From Thalassovita litoralis (GTDB taxonomy: Bacteria; Pseudomonadota; Alphaproteobacteria; Rhodobacterales; Rhodobacteraceae): 64,000 bases of DNA. Below are positions 26,636 through 35,935 of the stretch, piece after piece. Location: NCBI RefSeq assembly GCF_900182725.1, contig NZ_FXTO01000001.1, positions 62,001-126,000 of the forward strand. The letters are read 5' to 3'. Under the pieces are notes generated by a model. The model worked only from the letters and a program-made list of their open reading frames with translations. It was not told the origin of the DNA and made no database searches. Each line of letters starts with the position of its first letter. The stretch's first letter is position 1. The position numbers were made by a program, and so were the translations under genes.

Positions 26636-28591
26636 TCAATCTCCTGCTGCGCGGCCCTTGAGGGCGATAATCCCACGGGGGCGGAACTGGATGAAAATAA
26701 TGATGAAGATGATCATATAGGTTTGGGCCGCCAGCGTGTTCGACGGGTTCAGCCATTCGATGCCTTTTTGCAGGAATCCAATCATCGCGGCCCCGGCCAG
26801 CGTACCCCAGATATTGCCAACCCCACCCACAACCACGGTCATAAAGGACTGCACGATGTAATCACTGCCCAGTTCCGACGTGACCTTGGCAAACAGGCCG
26901 ATGGCGACCCCGGCAATCCCGGCAATCCCAGACCCCAGCCCAAAGGTCAGCATGTTCACCCGGTCCTTGTTGATGCCCATGCTGGACGCCATGCGCGGGT
27001 TTTGCGTGACGGCGCGGGTTTCCAGACCCAGCCGCGTGCGTTTCATGATAAACAAAAAGACCCCCAGAAAGATCAGCGCCAGCACGAAAATCGCAATGCG
27101 GATATAGCTGATCCCGACCACGTCATTCAGCACCCATGCCCCATCCAGCCACGCGGGCGATGTCAGCGGCCGCGCCTGTGTGCCAAAGATGTTCTTGGCA
27201 ATCTGTTGCAGGGCGATGGAAATCCCAAAGGTGGCCAGCAGCGTTTCCAGCGGTCGGTTGTACAGCCAGCGGATCACCAGCCGCTCCATCGCGACACCAG
27301 CGACGAAGGTCACGGCAAAAGCCATCGGGATCGCCACGATGATCGACAGGGTGTAATCGGGGATGATCTGCTGCACGACATAGCCGGTATAGGCGCCCAT
27401 CATGATGAATTCGCCGTGAGCCATGTTGATCACCCCCATGACGCCGAACGTGATCGCCAGCCCGATCGCCGCCAGAAAATAAATCGAGGCCAGCGACAGC
27501 GCATCCAGCCCCAGATCCAGCGCCTGATTCAAGCCAACGCGCAACTGGATCGCGCGCAGCGCCTCTTGCGCGGCATCGGTCACGGCTTTGGCGGGTTCGT
27601 CATAGACATCGGCAAAGCTGTGGGATGCCAGTGCAGCATCCACATCGGCATCTGTCACGCTTGGGGGGGCTTTGCCCGCATCGGCCAGCGCAGCATAGGC
27701 GCGGGTGCGGGCCGCATCGGTGTTCAACTGTGCCAGCGGAACACCCCCCACCGCACCATCCGCAACATGCGCGGCCAGTGTATTGCGAATTTCAGCGGGT
27801 GACACACGCGGCATCGCCAGCCCCGCCGACACCAGCATGTCATAGGCCGCGTCCCTCGACAGCGCCTCGCTGCCCGGTTTCAGCACTGCGGCAATGTTCA
27901 GCGCCTTGTCTGGCTCGCCCGCGAACACACGGCGCTGGGTGGACAGCAGCGGGTTCAACGTCGCGCGGACATCTACGCCCAGATCAGTGCGGAACCCGTT
28001 AATCGCCACGATCCGCGACGACAGTTCCGGGTCAAAGGCAATGGTCAGCAACCGTTCCAAACGCCGCTTTTTGGCCTGAAGCGCAGCATCCGGTTCATTT
28101 GTAACGGCCTTGCGCAGCGGGGCCAGATGATCCGCCGCTGGGGCGCGTTCAATCGCCACCACAGCATCCCAGCGCCGGGCTGGATCCGGGTCTGACAGTT
28201 GGAACTGCACCAGCGCCGTGCCGATCAGCGCCCGGATGCCGCTGTTGGGTTTCAACTGGTCCAGATCGCCCTTGTCGGCCTGTCCCACGCTGTCGCCGGT
28301 ATCGAAATCAATCAGATCATAGGCGCCGTTCCCCGCACTTCTGCCCAGAAAAAACAACCCATCGGATTTGCGCTGCCACATGTCCTTGGCCTGCCACGTT
28401 TCCAGCAAGGTCTGCGCCTGCGGCAAGCCGCTGTTGGCCAGCGCATCAATCGCGGGCTGGATCGTCTTGCGCGAGCTTTTCTCGATCAAGGCGCGGTGGG
28501 ATTGCAGGATGTCCTGCACAGGACCAGCCGCCGCGCCCATCGGCAGGGCAAGCAGGGCCAGTGCAAGCAGGAAAGAAAGGAAATGCCGCAT
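26636..28591 (-). CDS. urtB: Urea ABC transporter permease UrtB with long N-terminal periplasmic domain
   Basis: A 651-residue protein. A signal peptide (MRHFLSFLLALALLALPMGAAA) precedes about 330 residues of soluble helical-repeat sequence. The LivH/UrtB permease domain follows (about 360-645), with GVMGVINMAHGEFIMMGAYTGYVVQ and GLGSGIAGIAGVAIGLFAK. The N-terminal part contains repeating short helices resembling HEAT-like modules (VVAIERAPAADHLAPL, RRLERLLTIAF). UrtB normally carries such an extension, but this one is long. It starts 70 nt after urtA, across a strong hairpin. Confidence 0.92.
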   Translation of the reverse strand: MRHFLSFLLALALLALPMGAAAGPVQDILQSHRALIEKSSRKTIQPAIDALANSGLPQAQTLLETWQAKDMWQRKSDGLFFLGRSAGNGAYDLIDFDTGDSVGQADKGDLDQLKPNSGIRALIGTALVQFQLSDPDPARRWDAVVAIERAPAADHLAPLRKAVTNEPDAALQAKKRRLERLLTIAFDPELSSRIVAINGFRTDLGVDVRATLNPLLSTQRRVFAGEPDKALNIAAVLKPGSEALSRDAAYDMLVSAGLAMPRVSPAEIRNTLAAHVADGAVGGVPLAQLNTDAARTRAYAALADAGKAPPSVTDADVDAALASHSFADVYDEPAKAVTDAAQEALRAIQLRVGLNQALDLGLDALSLASIYFLAAIGLAITFGVMGVINMAHGEFIMMGAYTGYVVQQIIPDYTLSIIVAIPMAFAVTFVAGVAMERLVIRWLYNRPLETLLATFGISIALQQIAKNIFGTQARPLTSPAWLDGAWVLNDVVGISYIRIAIFVLALIFLGVFLFIMKRTRLGLETRAVTQNPRMASSMGINKDRVNMLTFGLGSGIAGIAGVAIGLFAKVTSELGSDYIVQSFMTVVVGGVGNIWGTLAGAAMIGFLQKGIEWLNPSNTLAAQTYMIIFIIIFIQFRPRGIIALKGRAAGD

Positions 28592-28623
28592 ATGGGGAAC
28601 CGGGATGTTGGATACGTCAGAGG

Positions 28624-28647
28624 GAGAGAGGCGCGCCCGCCTCTCTC
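28624..28647 (-). terminator. Intergenic hairpin between urtA and urtB (attenuator)
   Basis: A perfect 10-bp inverted repeat, GAGAGAGGCG / CGCCTCTCTC with a 4-nt loop, lies 14 nt beyond the urtA stop and ahead of urtB. There is no T run. This kind of hairpin after a binding-protein gene usually raises its transcript relative to the permease genes. Confidence 0.5.
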
Positions 28648-28661
28648 GTCAGGCAGTCAGA

Positions 28662-29939
28662 TCAGTAGTTCGATTTGATCTGCACACAGGTGTTGGTGTC
28701 GGTGTTGTACATACCGCAGCCAAGGCTTTCCCAATCCGATTTCAGCACAGCCGATTCCGGCAGGAAATCCGTCCACGCATCACCGGGAACTTCGGTGGTC
28801 TGGCTGATGATGTCGAACTGACCATCGGCCTGAATTTCCCCGATCAGCACCGGCTTGGTCAGGTGGTGGTTCGGCAGCATTTTCGCGGTGCCGCCGGTCA
28901 GATTTGGCACTTCGATGCCGTACATCTTGGCGCGCACAGCATCCACATCGGTGGTGCCAGCCGCTTCGACCGCTTTGACATACATGTTGAAGCCGATCAC
29001 ATGCGCTTCCATCGGGTCGTTGGTCACGCGGGCGTCACCCATGCGGGCTTTCCACGCTTTCACGAACTCGGCGTTGGTTTCCGATTCCGCCGACTGGAAA
29101 TAATTCCACGCCGCCAGATGCCCCACCAAATTCGAAGTATCCAGTCCCGCCAGTTCTTCTTCCCCGACCGAGAAGGCCACCACGGGAATATCATCCGCCG
29201 ACACACCCGCCGCGGCCAGTTCTTTGTAGAACCCGATATTGGCATCGCCGTTGATGGTGCTGATCACGCCCACCTTTTTACCATCCGCGCCCAGTGCCAC
29301 CACGTCAGCCACGATCTTCGACCAGTCCGAATGCCCGAACGGGGTGTAGTTCACGAAAATGTCGTCCTTGGCGATCCCCTTGGACACCAGATAGCTTTCC
29401 AGAATGTTGTTCGTGGTGCGCGGGTACACATAATCCGTTCCCAGCAACGCGAATTTTTCGACCCCCAGTTCCTCCAGAAAATAATCCGTGGCCGGGATTG
29501 CCTGCTGGTTCGGGGCCGCGCCGGTGTAGAACACGTTTTTCGACGATTCCTCGCCCTCGTACTGCACCGGATAGAACATCAGCCCGTTCAGTTCTTCGAT
29601 CACCGGCAGAACCGATTTGCGCGAAACGCTGGTCCAGCAGCCAAAGATCACATCCACGTCCTGCACTGTCAGCAACTCGCGCGCTTTTTCCGCGAACAGC
29701 GGCCAGTCCGAGGCCGGGTCAACGACCACCGCTTCCAGTTTCTTGCCCAGTACGCCGCCCTTGGCGTTCTGTTCGTCTATCAGCATCAGCATCGTGTCTT
29801 TCAGGGTGGTTTCCGAAATCGCCATCGTGCCGGACAGCGAATGCAGTACGCCCACCTTGATCGTGTCTTCGGCGGCAAAGGCCGGGGCAGTCAGGCTTAG
29901 CGACAGCGCGCCCGCCAGAGTGGCTTTGATAAAGTTCAT
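28662..29939 (-). CDS. urtA: Urea ABC transporter substrate-binding protein UrtA
   Basis: A 425-residue periplasmic binding protein. It has a signal peptide (MNFIKATLAGALSLSLTAPAFA) and the UrtA signatures IKVGVLHSLSGTMAISE, FGCWTSVSRKSVLPVIEE and LFYPVQYEGEESSKN-type sequence (here LMFYPVQYEGEE). The ATG at 29939 is preceded by AGGAGG at the right spacing; longer frames have no signal peptide. First gene of the leftward urt operon and divergent from ureD. Confidence 0.96.
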   Translation of the reverse strand: MNFIKATLAGALSLSLTAPAFAAEDTIKVGVLHSLSGTMAISETTLKDTMLMLIDEQNAKGGVLGKKLEAVVVDPASDWPLFAEKARELLTVQDVDVIFGCWTSVSRKSVLPVIEELNGLMFYPVQYEGEESSKNVFYTGAAPNQQAIPATDYFLEELGVEKFALLGTDYVYPRTTNNILESYLVSKGIAKDDIFVNYTPFGHSDWSKIVADVVALGADGKKVGVISTINGDANIGFYKELAAAGVSADDIPVVAFSVGEEELAGLDTSNLVGHLAAWNYFQSAESETNAEFVKAWKARMGDARVTNDPMEAHVIGFNMYVKAVEAAGTTDVDAVRAKMYGIEVPNLTGGTAKMLPNHHLTKPVLIGEIQADGQFDIISQTTEVPGDAWTDFLPESAVLKSDWESLGCGMYNTDTNTCVQIKSNY

Positions 29940-30334
29940 TGTCATCCTCCTGACGCGGTTGCAGGCGTGGCCTTGCAACAGGCGGGGCAAATGCCTACCT
30001 GATCCGCGCAACATTGTTTTCGTTGCATCCGTGTGGCGGCTGGCGTGATTTTCTAGGTCTGGCCGGTCGTCCACACACCCCGGCGGTTGGTTGGCTGTCG
30101 TTTGGTGCAGACAACGCCACTTGGGCAGCTTCAGCAAAGTCAGGTTCGTGCTGCACCTGCAAACATCCCGTCCAAAGCTGATCCCCACTTCCCTCACTTT
30201 GCCCAATTCAAAGGCGAAACTGGCGTGATCTGATTATTTTTCATGCACTCAAGGCGCGAATCCCGTATCGAAGCCCGCTTTTTGAGCATCAAACTTCCTC
30301 GTGCTGCCTCTCTGTGCGACTCGTTGCACAACGA
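29940..30334. promoter_or_regulatory. Divergent intergenic region between urtA and ureD
   Basis: About 395 bases without a credible gene. It must hold the promoters of the urt and ure operons. Near urtA lies an imperfect inverted repeat TTGCAGGC-GTG-GCCTTGCAA (29959-29978), between the possible promoter and the ribosome site. GGTGCA (30104) and TGCACC (30152) resemble NtrC half-sites but are not in the usual arrangement. No convincing sigma-54 element was found. Confidence 0.5.
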
Positions 30335-31186
30335 ATGGAGGGGCCAATTACCGACCTGACACACATAAAGCCCGCCGCTTTGGCCTTTGGGCAGCCCCGT
30401 GCGCAGGGCCGCGCCCTGATCCGTGCAAAAGCACGCGATGGGCAATCGGTGCTGTCGGACCTGAAAACCTCGGGCTGTCTGAAAACCCTGTTTCCGCGCG
30501 GCGAACGCGACCGCCTGACCGGCGTTTTTCTGAATACTGCCGGGGGGATAACAGGTGGGGACAGTCTGCACTTCCATGCGACGGCCCGTGACGGTGCACG
30601 CCTGTGCCTGACCACGCAAGCCGCCGAACGCATCTATCGCGCCCAGCCGGGGGAAATCGGCCACGTTGAAAATCATCTGACGATCGAAACCGGGGCGCGG
30701 CTGGATTGGTTGCCACAGGAAACCATCCTGTTTGACCACGGCGCACTGGACCGCACCCTGTCTGTCGATATGGCGGCTGACGCCTGTTTTCTGGCGGTTG
30801 AATCGTTGATTCTGGGGCGCAGTGCGATGGGCGAAACTCTGACCCAAACGCATCTGACCGACCGGATTCGCATTCGGCGCGGTGGTCATCTGGTCTTTGC
30901 CGACACCCTGCGCCTGACCACGCAAACCCTGCCCCGCCTGACCGCCCCGGCCATGCTGGGCGACAACCGCGCGCTGGCCTCGGTCCTGTTTGTCGCGCCG
31001 AATGCTGACGCCCATCTAAGCGCCCTGCGTGATCTGATGCCCGCCACTGGTGGCGTATCCCTGATCCGCCCCGGCGTGTTGTTTGCCCGCCTTCTGGCAA
31101 TTGACAGCTTTGCCCTGCGTCAATCGCTGATCCCCGTTCTGACCCATCTGAACGGCGCTAATCTTCCCCGAACATGGATGATCTGA
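30335..31186 (+). CDS. ureD: Urease accessory protein UreD
   Basis: A 283-residue UreD/UreH protein, the scaffold that binds the urease apoenzyme and recruits UreF and UreG for nickel delivery. Family motifs are [55 protein letters not shown] and LGRSAMGE. The start is uncertain: ATG at 30335 (MEGPITDL) or an in-frame GTG at 30314; neither has a clear ribosome site. First gene of the ure operon, 1 nt before ureA. Confidence 0.92.
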   Translation: MEGPITDLTHIKPAALAFGQPRAQGRALIRAKARDGQSVLSDLKTSGCLKTLFPRGERDRLTGVFLNTAGGITGGDSLHFHATARDGARLCLTTQAAERIYRAQPGEIGHVENHLTIETGARLDWLPQETILFDHGALDRTLSVDMAADACFLAVESLILGRSAMGETLTQTHLTDRIRIRRGGHLVFADTLRLTTQTLPRLTAPAMLGDNRALASVLFVAPNADAHLSALRDLMPATGGVSLIRPGVLFARLLAIDSFALRQSLIPVLTHLNGANLPRTWMI

Positions 31187-31187
31187 C

Positions 31188-31490
31188 ATGAACCTGACCC
31201 CACGCGAAAAAGACAAACTGCTGATCGCCATGGCGGCCGAGGTCGCCCGCAAGCGGCTGGCCCGTGGCGTGAAACTAAACCACCCCGAAGCCATCGCCCT
31301 GATCACCGATACCGTTGTCGAAGGTGCCCGCGACGGGCGCAGCGTAGCCGACATGATGGAAGCCGGGGCGCAGGTGATCACCCGCGAACAGTGCATGGAA
31401 GGCATCCCCGAGATGATCCACGAAGTTCAGGTCGAAGCCACCTTTCCCGACGGCACCAAACTTGTGACCGTCCACAACCCGATCCGCTGA
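31188..31490 (+). CDS. ureA: Urease subunit gamma
   Basis: A 100-residue gamma subunit of nickel urease, starting [27 protein letters not shown] and ending [10 protein letters not shown], both highly conserved. The length is standard. It starts directly after ureD. A 54-residue ORF separates it from ureB, which is not the usual tight ureAB spacing. Confidence 0.97.
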   Translation: MNLTPREKDKLLIAMAAEVARKRLARGVKLNHPEAIALITDTVVEGARDGRSVADMMEAGAQVITREQCMEGIPEMIHEVQVEATFPDGTKLVTVHNPIR

Positions 31491-31502
31491 AAGGACCATA
31501 TC

Positions 31503-31667
31503 ATGAAATACTTTATCACTGTTCTTCTGGCCCTGACTGCTGCCCCCGCTTTGGCCCATGACGGGATGCACCTGCATCCCCATGCGGATCATTCCAGTTG
31601 GCTGCCCCTGATCGCCGGGTCTGTTGCGGTGGGATTGGTCGCGTTGCTGGCATGGGGCCGCAAATGA
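31503..31667 (+). CDS. Small His-rich secreted or membrane-anchored protein between ureA and ureB
   Basis: A 54-residue ORF: signal-like N-terminus ([18 protein letters not shown]), a short His-rich segment [15 protein letters not shown], then one hydrophobic helix (about 34-51) ending in GRK. It starts 12 nt after ureA behind GAAAGGACC and its stop overlaps the ureB start as ATGA, so expression with ureB is likely. Five histidines lie within 12 residues. A role in nickel or metal handling in the periplasm is a guess from composition and location. Confidence 0.75.
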   Translation: MKYFITVLLALTAAPALAHDGMHLHPHADHSSWLPLIAGSVAVGLVALLAWGRK

Positions 31668-31969
31668 TCCCCGGCGAATTGTTTCCCGCCGCTGGCACCC
31701 TGACGTTGAACGAGGGGCGTGACGCCATCACCCTGATGGTCGCCAATACCGGCGACCGTCCGGTTCAGGTGGGTTCGCACTATCATTTCTTTGAAACCAA
31801 CCCTGCGCTGGATTTTGACCGCCCCGCCGCGCGCGGAATGCGGCTGGACATCGCCGCAGGCACCGCCGTGCGGTTTGAACCCGGCCAACGCCGAGAGGTC
31901 ACGCTGGTCCCGATTTCAGGGGCGCGGGTAGTCTATGGCTTCAATCAGGCCGTCATGGGGGCGCTGTGA
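31664..31969 (+). CDS. ureB: Urease subunit beta
   Basis: A 101-residue beta subunit beginning [19 protein letters not shown], with the conserved core [28 protein letters not shown] and terminal [10 protein letters not shown]. The ATG at 31664 overlaps the stop of the preceding His-rich ORF by 4 nt. The length is standard. It overlaps a possible tiny GTG ORF at its end. Confidence 0.96.
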   Translation: MIPGELFPAAGTLTLNEGRDAITLMVANTGDRPVQVGSHYHFFETNPALDFDRPAARGMRLDIAAGTAVRFEPGQRREVTLVPISGARVVYGFNQAVMGAL

Positions 31970-32058
31970 TCTTTTATTTCGATCATCCCCAAGGCGTCCG
32001 CCCCGGCGCGTCCCCGCCCCACCTTCGGGTCGGGCGCGAACCGTATTTGAAACATTGA
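31966..32058 (+). CDS. Possible 30-residue ORF between ureB and ureC
   Basis: A GTG start overlaps the ureB stop as GTGA, giving the 30-residue peptide beginning [14 protein letters not shown] and ending in PYLKH. It ends 19 nt before ureC. It may be translated by re-initiation or may simply be spacer. There is no recognisable family. The only evidence is the 4-nt overlap, a style shared by many gene pairs in this window. Confidence 0.25.
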   Translation: MIFYFDHPQGVRPGASPPHLRVGREPYLKH

Positions 32059-32077
32059 GTAAATAGAAAGCAGTCCC

Positions 32078-33787
32078 ATGCCCACCCAAATCTCTCGTGC
32101 TGACTATGCCGCAATGTATGGCCCCACCACCGGCGACCGGCTGCGGCTGGCCGATACCGATCTGATCATTCAGGTCGAACGCGACCTGACCACCTATGGC
32201 GAGGAGGTGAAGTTCGGCGGAGGCAAGGTGATCCGCGACGGGATGGGCCAATCGCAGGCGACCCGCGCCGCTGGGGCCGTGGATACCGTGATCACCAACG
32301 CGCTGATCGTGGATCATACCGGCATCTACAAGGCTGACGTAGGGCTAAAGAATGGGCGCATTCACACCATTGGCAAGGCGGGCAACCCCGACACCCAGCC
32401 CGGCGTGGACATCATCGTTGGACCGGGAACCGAGGTGATCGCGGGCGAGGGGCGCATTCTGACCGCAGGCGGGTTTGACAGCCATATCCACTATATCTGT
32501 CCGCAACAGATACAGGACGCGCTGCATTCTGGCCTGACCACCATGTTGGGCGGTGGCACCGGCCCGGCGCATGGCACGCTGGCCACCACCTGCACCCCCG
32601 GACCGTGGCACATTGGGCGGATGCTGCAATCCGCCGATGCGTTTCCGATGAATCTGGCCTTTGCGGGGAAGGGCAACGCCAGCCTGCCCGCCGCGCTGGA
32701 AGAACAAGTTCGCGCCGGGGCCTGCGCCCTGAAGCTGCACGAGGATTGGGGAACAACCCCCGCCACGATTGATTGCTGCCTTGGCGTGGCCGATGCGATG
32801 GATGTGCAGGTGATGATCCACACAGACACGCTGAACGAATCCGGGTTTGTCGAACATACGGTAAAGGCCATGAAGGGCCGCACCATCCACGCGTTTCATA
32901 CCGAAGGCGCAGGCGGCGGCCACGCCCCGGACATTATCAAAATTTGCGGCGAAAGCTTTGTTTTACCCTCCTCGACCAACCCGACACGGCCCTTCACCGT
33001 CAACACGGTAGACGAACATCTGGACATGCTGATGGTCTGTCACCATCTGGACAAATCCATCCCCGAAGACGTGGCATTCGCCGAAAGCCGCATCCGCCGG
33101 GAAACCATCGCGGCCGAGGATATCCTGCATGACATGGGTGCCTTTTCCATCATTGCCTCCGACAGTCAGGCGATGGGCCGCGTGGGCGAGGTGCTGATCC
33201 GCACATGGCAGACCGCCGACAAAATGAAAAAGCAACGCGGCCGCCTGCCCGAAGAAACCGGCGAGAACGATAATTTCCGCGTCCGCCGCTATATTGCGAA
33301 ATACACGATCAACCCGGCCATCGCCCACGGTATCGCGCATGAAATCGGCAGCATCGACCCCGGCAAACGCGCCGATCTGGTGCTATGGAACCCGGCCTTT
33401 TTCGGGGTGAAGCCGGAAATGGTGCTGATGTCCGGCATGATCGTCATGGCACAAATGGGCGATCCCAATGCGTCAATCCCAACGCCGCAGCCCGTTTACA
33501 GCCGTCCGATGTTCGGTGCCTATGGCCGCGCGGTCGAACATTCTGCCGTCACCTTCGTGTCCGAAGCGGCGCAGGCGGACGGCATCCGCGAAAAACTGGG
33601 ACTGGCAAAGCAAACCGTCGCCGTGCGCAACACCCGCGACATCGGCAAGGCCGACCTGAAACTGAACAACGCCCTGCCCCATATCGAGGTCCACCCCGAA
33701 ACCTACGAGGTCCGCGCGGATGGCGAATTACTGACCTGTCAGCCCGCCGAAACCCTGCCGATGGCGCAACGCTATTTCATGTTCTAA
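32078..33787 (+). CDS. ureC: Urease subunit alpha (catalytic)
   Basis: The 569-residue catalytic subunit that hydrolyses urea to ammonia and carbamate at a dinuclear nickel centre. Visible sites are HIHYICPQQ (two nickel histidines), the carbamylated lysine in ALKLHEDWG, nickel and substrate histidines in HTDTLNE and [15 protein letters not shown], and the flap cysteine-histidine pair in [22 protein letters not shown]. The length is standard. A small gene on the other strand overlaps its stop codon by two bases. Confidence 0.98.
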   Translation: MPTQISRADYAAMYGPTTGDRLRLADTDLIIQVERDLTTYGEEVKFGGGKVIRDGMGQSQATRAAGAVDTVITNALIVDHTGIYKADVGLKNGRIHTIGKAGNPDTQPGVDIIVGPGTEVIAGEGRILTAGGFDSHIHYICPQQIQDALHSGLTTMLGGGTGPAHGTLATTCTPGPWHIGRMLQSADAFPMNLAFAGKGNASLPAALEEQVRAGACALKLHEDWGTTPATIDCCLGVADAMDVQVMIHTDTLNESGFVEHTVKAMKGRTIHAFHTEGAGGGHAPDIIKICGESFVLPSSTNPTRPFTVNTVDEHLDMLMVCHHLDKSIPEDVAFAESRIRRETIAAEDILHDMGAFSIIASDSQAMGRVGEVLIRTWQTADKMKKQRGRLPEETGENDNFRVRRYIAKYTINPAIAHGIAHEIGSIDPGKRADLVLWNPAFFGVKPEMVLMSGMIVMAQMGDPNASIPTPQPVYSRPMFGAYGRAVEHSAVTFVSEAAQADGIREKLGLAKQTVAVRNTRDIGKADLKLNNALPHIEVHPETYEVRADGELLTCQPAETLPMAQRYFMF

Positions 33788-33960
33788 TGGCTGTGCTGCG
33801 TTGCCCCCTGTTTTACGCGTTGGATCGGCCAGCCGGGGCGCATCCCCGGCAGGGTGGTCCCATCGCGCGACGGCAGCGCCGCGCGCAACGCCGCTTCGCG
33901 GGCTGTCAGCCGCGCAATTTCCGCCCGTACTTTCATCAGTTCCTCTGCAATGCTCAACAT
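33784..33960 (-). CDS. Small coiled-coil protein encoded antisense between ureC and ureE
   Basis: A 58-residue ORF in the gap between ureC and ureE on the minus strand. It begins [27 protein letters not shown], a heptad-like amphipathic helix, followed by [25 protein letters not shown] ribosome site (AAGGGGG) lies a few bases upstream of the ATG. Its TAG overlaps the ureC TAA. The regular helix and good start region argue for a real gene rather than a shadow. No named family recognised. How it is transcribed inside the ure operon is unclear. Confidence 0.6.
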   Translation of the reverse strand: MLSIAEELMKVRAEIARLTAREAALRAALPSRDGTTLPGMRPGWPIQRVKQGATQHSH

Positions 33961-34036
33961 CTGCCCCCTTACTGTGAATCATTCCGGTCAGGGGCAGGAT
34001 CACGCCAAATATTTAAGAAAGCCTGAAGGACAAACC

Positions 34037-34558
34037 ATGCCCCTTCCCACCGCCCACACCATCGCCCGCGCCGGAACCTGGACCGGCACCGCGCTGACCG
34101 TCACGCTGACCTATGACGACAGATTCCTGCGCCGCAAACGGCTGATTGCGGATGATGGCACCGCCTTTTTGGTTGACCTAGAACACACCGAAAACCTGAA
34201 CGAAGGGGATGCGTTTATCTCTGGGCCACAGGGGGAACATAAAATCGCCGTGCGCCCGGCACCTGAAAATCTGCTACAGGTCACAGGGGTCGATCTGCCC
34301 CGGCTGGCATGGCATATCGGCAACCGCCACACCCCCTGTCAAATTGAACCGGGGCGTCTGCTGATCCAGCGCGATCATGTGATTATGGCGATGCTATCCC
34401 ATCTGGGCGCGACCGTGACCGACGTTCACGAACCCTTCACCCCCGAAGGCGGCGCATATGGCCACGGTCGCACCCACGCGCATGAGCACGGCAAAACCTT
34501 GCATTCGCATTCGCATGACCATGCGCACGATCACGGCCACCATCATCATGATCACTAA
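34037..34558 (+). CDS. ureE: Urease accessory protein UreE (nickel chaperone)
   Basis: A 173-residue UreE with the N-terminal peptide-binding domain (residues 1-75), the central metal-binding domain with NRHTPCQIEPGRLLIQRDHVI, and a His-rich C-terminus (YGHGRTHAHEHGKTLHSH onward, ending HHHHDH) that can bind several nickel ions. The ATG at 34037 follows GAAGGACAAACC. It overlaps ureF by 11 nt. It delivers nickel to UreG. Confidence 0.95.
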   Translation: MPLPTAHTIARAGTWTGTALTVTLTYDDRFLRRKRLIADDGTAFLVDLEHTENLNEGDAFISGPQGEHKIAVRPAPENLLQVTGVDLPRLAWHIGNRHTPCQIEPGRLLIQRDHVIMAMLSHLGATVTDVHEPFTPEGGAYGHGRTHAHEHGKTLHSHSHDHAHDHGHHHHDH

Positions 34559-35186
34559 CAGCGCCCTTCTGACCTTGGCACAATGGCTGTCGCCTGCCTA
34601 TCCGGTGGGCGCGTTCAGCTATAGTCACGGGTTGGAATGGGCCATCGAAGCACAACAGGTCACAAATGCCACCACGTTCCGCGATTGGCTTCGGGACATT
34701 CTGATCCACGGCACCGGGCGCAACGACGCGATCTTGCTCTGCCACGCGTACAGGGCCAACACACCCGATGACATTGACGAACTGGCCCGCGCGTTTGCCC
34801 CATCGGCAGAGCGGCTATTGGAAACAGAACAGCAAGGCGCGGCCTTTTGCCGGACCACTGCGGCGATCTGGGGCAATAGCCTGCCCGCGCTGACTTATCC
34901 CGTTGCGCTGGGATATGCGGCGGCCCGCCACGGCATTCCGCTGCCTCAAACAGTGGCGATGTATCTGCACGCCTTTGCCAGCAACCTCACGTCAGCCGCG
35001 ATCCGTCTGGTGCCGCTGGGCCAGACCGAAGGCCAAACTGTGCTGACCGCGCTGGCCCCGCTGTGTGAAACGCTGGCACAGGACGCACCCCATCTGCCGC
35101 TGGATGCGCTTGGCGGCGCGGTCATGCTGGCCGATGTCGCATCCATGAAACACGAAACCCAATACACAAGGCTTTTTCGCTCATGA
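34548..35186 (+). CDS. ureF: Urease accessory protein UreF
   Basis: A 212-residue all-helical UreF, with the family start [27 protein letters not shown] and the core [16 protein letters not shown]. It is thought to gate the GTPase UreG in the UreDFG complex. The ATG at 34548 was chosen because upstream codons encode frame-shifted His-tail sequence of ureE. The stop overlaps ureG by 4 nt (ATGA). Confidence 0.94.
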   Translation: MITNSALLTLAQWLSPAYPVGAFSYSHGLEWAIEAQQVTNATTFRDWLRDILIHGTGRNDAILLCHAYRANTPDDIDELARAFAPSAERLLETEQQGAAFCRTTAAIWGNSLPALTYPVALGYAAARHGIPLPQTVAMYLHAFASNLTSAAIRLVPLGQTEGQTVLTALAPLCETLAQDAPHLPLDALGGAVMLADVASMKHETQYTRLFRS

Positions 35187-35806
35187 CTTCTCCTCATGGT
35201 CCCCTTCGTATCGGCATCGGCGGCCCGGTGGGCGCCGGGAAAACCACGCTAACCGCCAACCTGTGCAAGGCGCTGTCACAGAAATATTCTATCGGCGCGA
35301 TCACCAATGACATCTACACCCAAGAGGACGCCGAAGCCCTGATGCGGATGCAGGTGCTGCCACAAGACCGGATCATCGGCGTCGAAACCGGCGGCTGCCC
35401 GCATACTGCGATCCGCGAGGACGCCTCGATCAACCTTGCGGCGGTGGATGAAATGCGCAAACGCCACCCTGATCTGGAAATCGTCCTGATCGAATCCGGC
35501 GGCGATAACCTGTCAGCCACGTTCAGCCCGGAATTGGCGGATGTGACGCTGTATGTAATCGACGTTGCCGCAGGCGAAGAAATCCCCCGCAAGGGCGGCC
35601 CGGCGATCACCAAATCCGATCTGTTAATCATCAACAAAACCGATCTGGCCCCCTATGTCGGCGCGTCACTAGACGTCATGGACCGCGACGCCACGAAAAT
35701 GCGGGCGGGGCGGCCCTTTGTTTTTGCGGCCCTGCGCCACGGCACCGGCGTTGATGACATCATCACCCATATCGAAGACATCGGCGGGTTGGTCCCGGTC
35801 GCCTGA
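35183..35806 (+). CDS. ureG: Urease accessory GTPase UreG
   Basis: A 207-residue SIMIBI GTPase with P-loop GGPVGAGKT (13-21), the metal-binding CPH in [15 protein letters not shown], switch segment [17 protein letters not shown] and base-recognition NKTD. It supplies energy for nickel insertion into UreABC. Last gene of the urease operon. Confidence 0.97.
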   Translation: MTSPHGPLRIGIGGPVGAGKTTLTANLCKALSQKYSIGAITNDIYTQEDAEALMRMQVLPQDRIIGVETGGCPHTAIREDASINLAAVDEMRKRHPDLEIVLIESGGDNLSATFSPELADVTLYVIDVAAGEEIPRKGGPAITKSDLLIINKTDLAPYVGASLDVMDRDATKMRAGRPFVFAALRHGTGVDDIITHIEDIGGLVPVA

Positions 35807-35831
35807 CTGGAAAAGCCTGAAATTTAACCCC

Positions 35832-35871
35832 TTTTCGCGGCGCGATGTACCAACCTATCCCGCCGCGAAAA
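35832..35871. repeat. 11-bp perfect inverted repeat after ureG
   Basis: TTTTCGCGGCG and CGCCGCGAAAA flank an 18-base loop, 25 bases beyond the ureG stop and 64 bases before the next gene. The T and A runs are on the wrong sides for a classical terminator on either strand. It could be a 3'-end RNA hairpin or an operator. Confidence 0.5.
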
Positions 35872-35935
35872 TTTCCGGTGAACCGGCGCGGCACCCGGTC
35901 CATACTGGGAACCAGACCACAGCAACGGGCATCCA

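Noticed and set aside
29940-30334. Sigma-54 promoter or NtrC sites for urt/ure
   Set aside because: Only partial matches (a GG-N10-GC pair with a poor -12 box; TGCACC and GGTGCA halves in the wrong order). Not enough to annotate.
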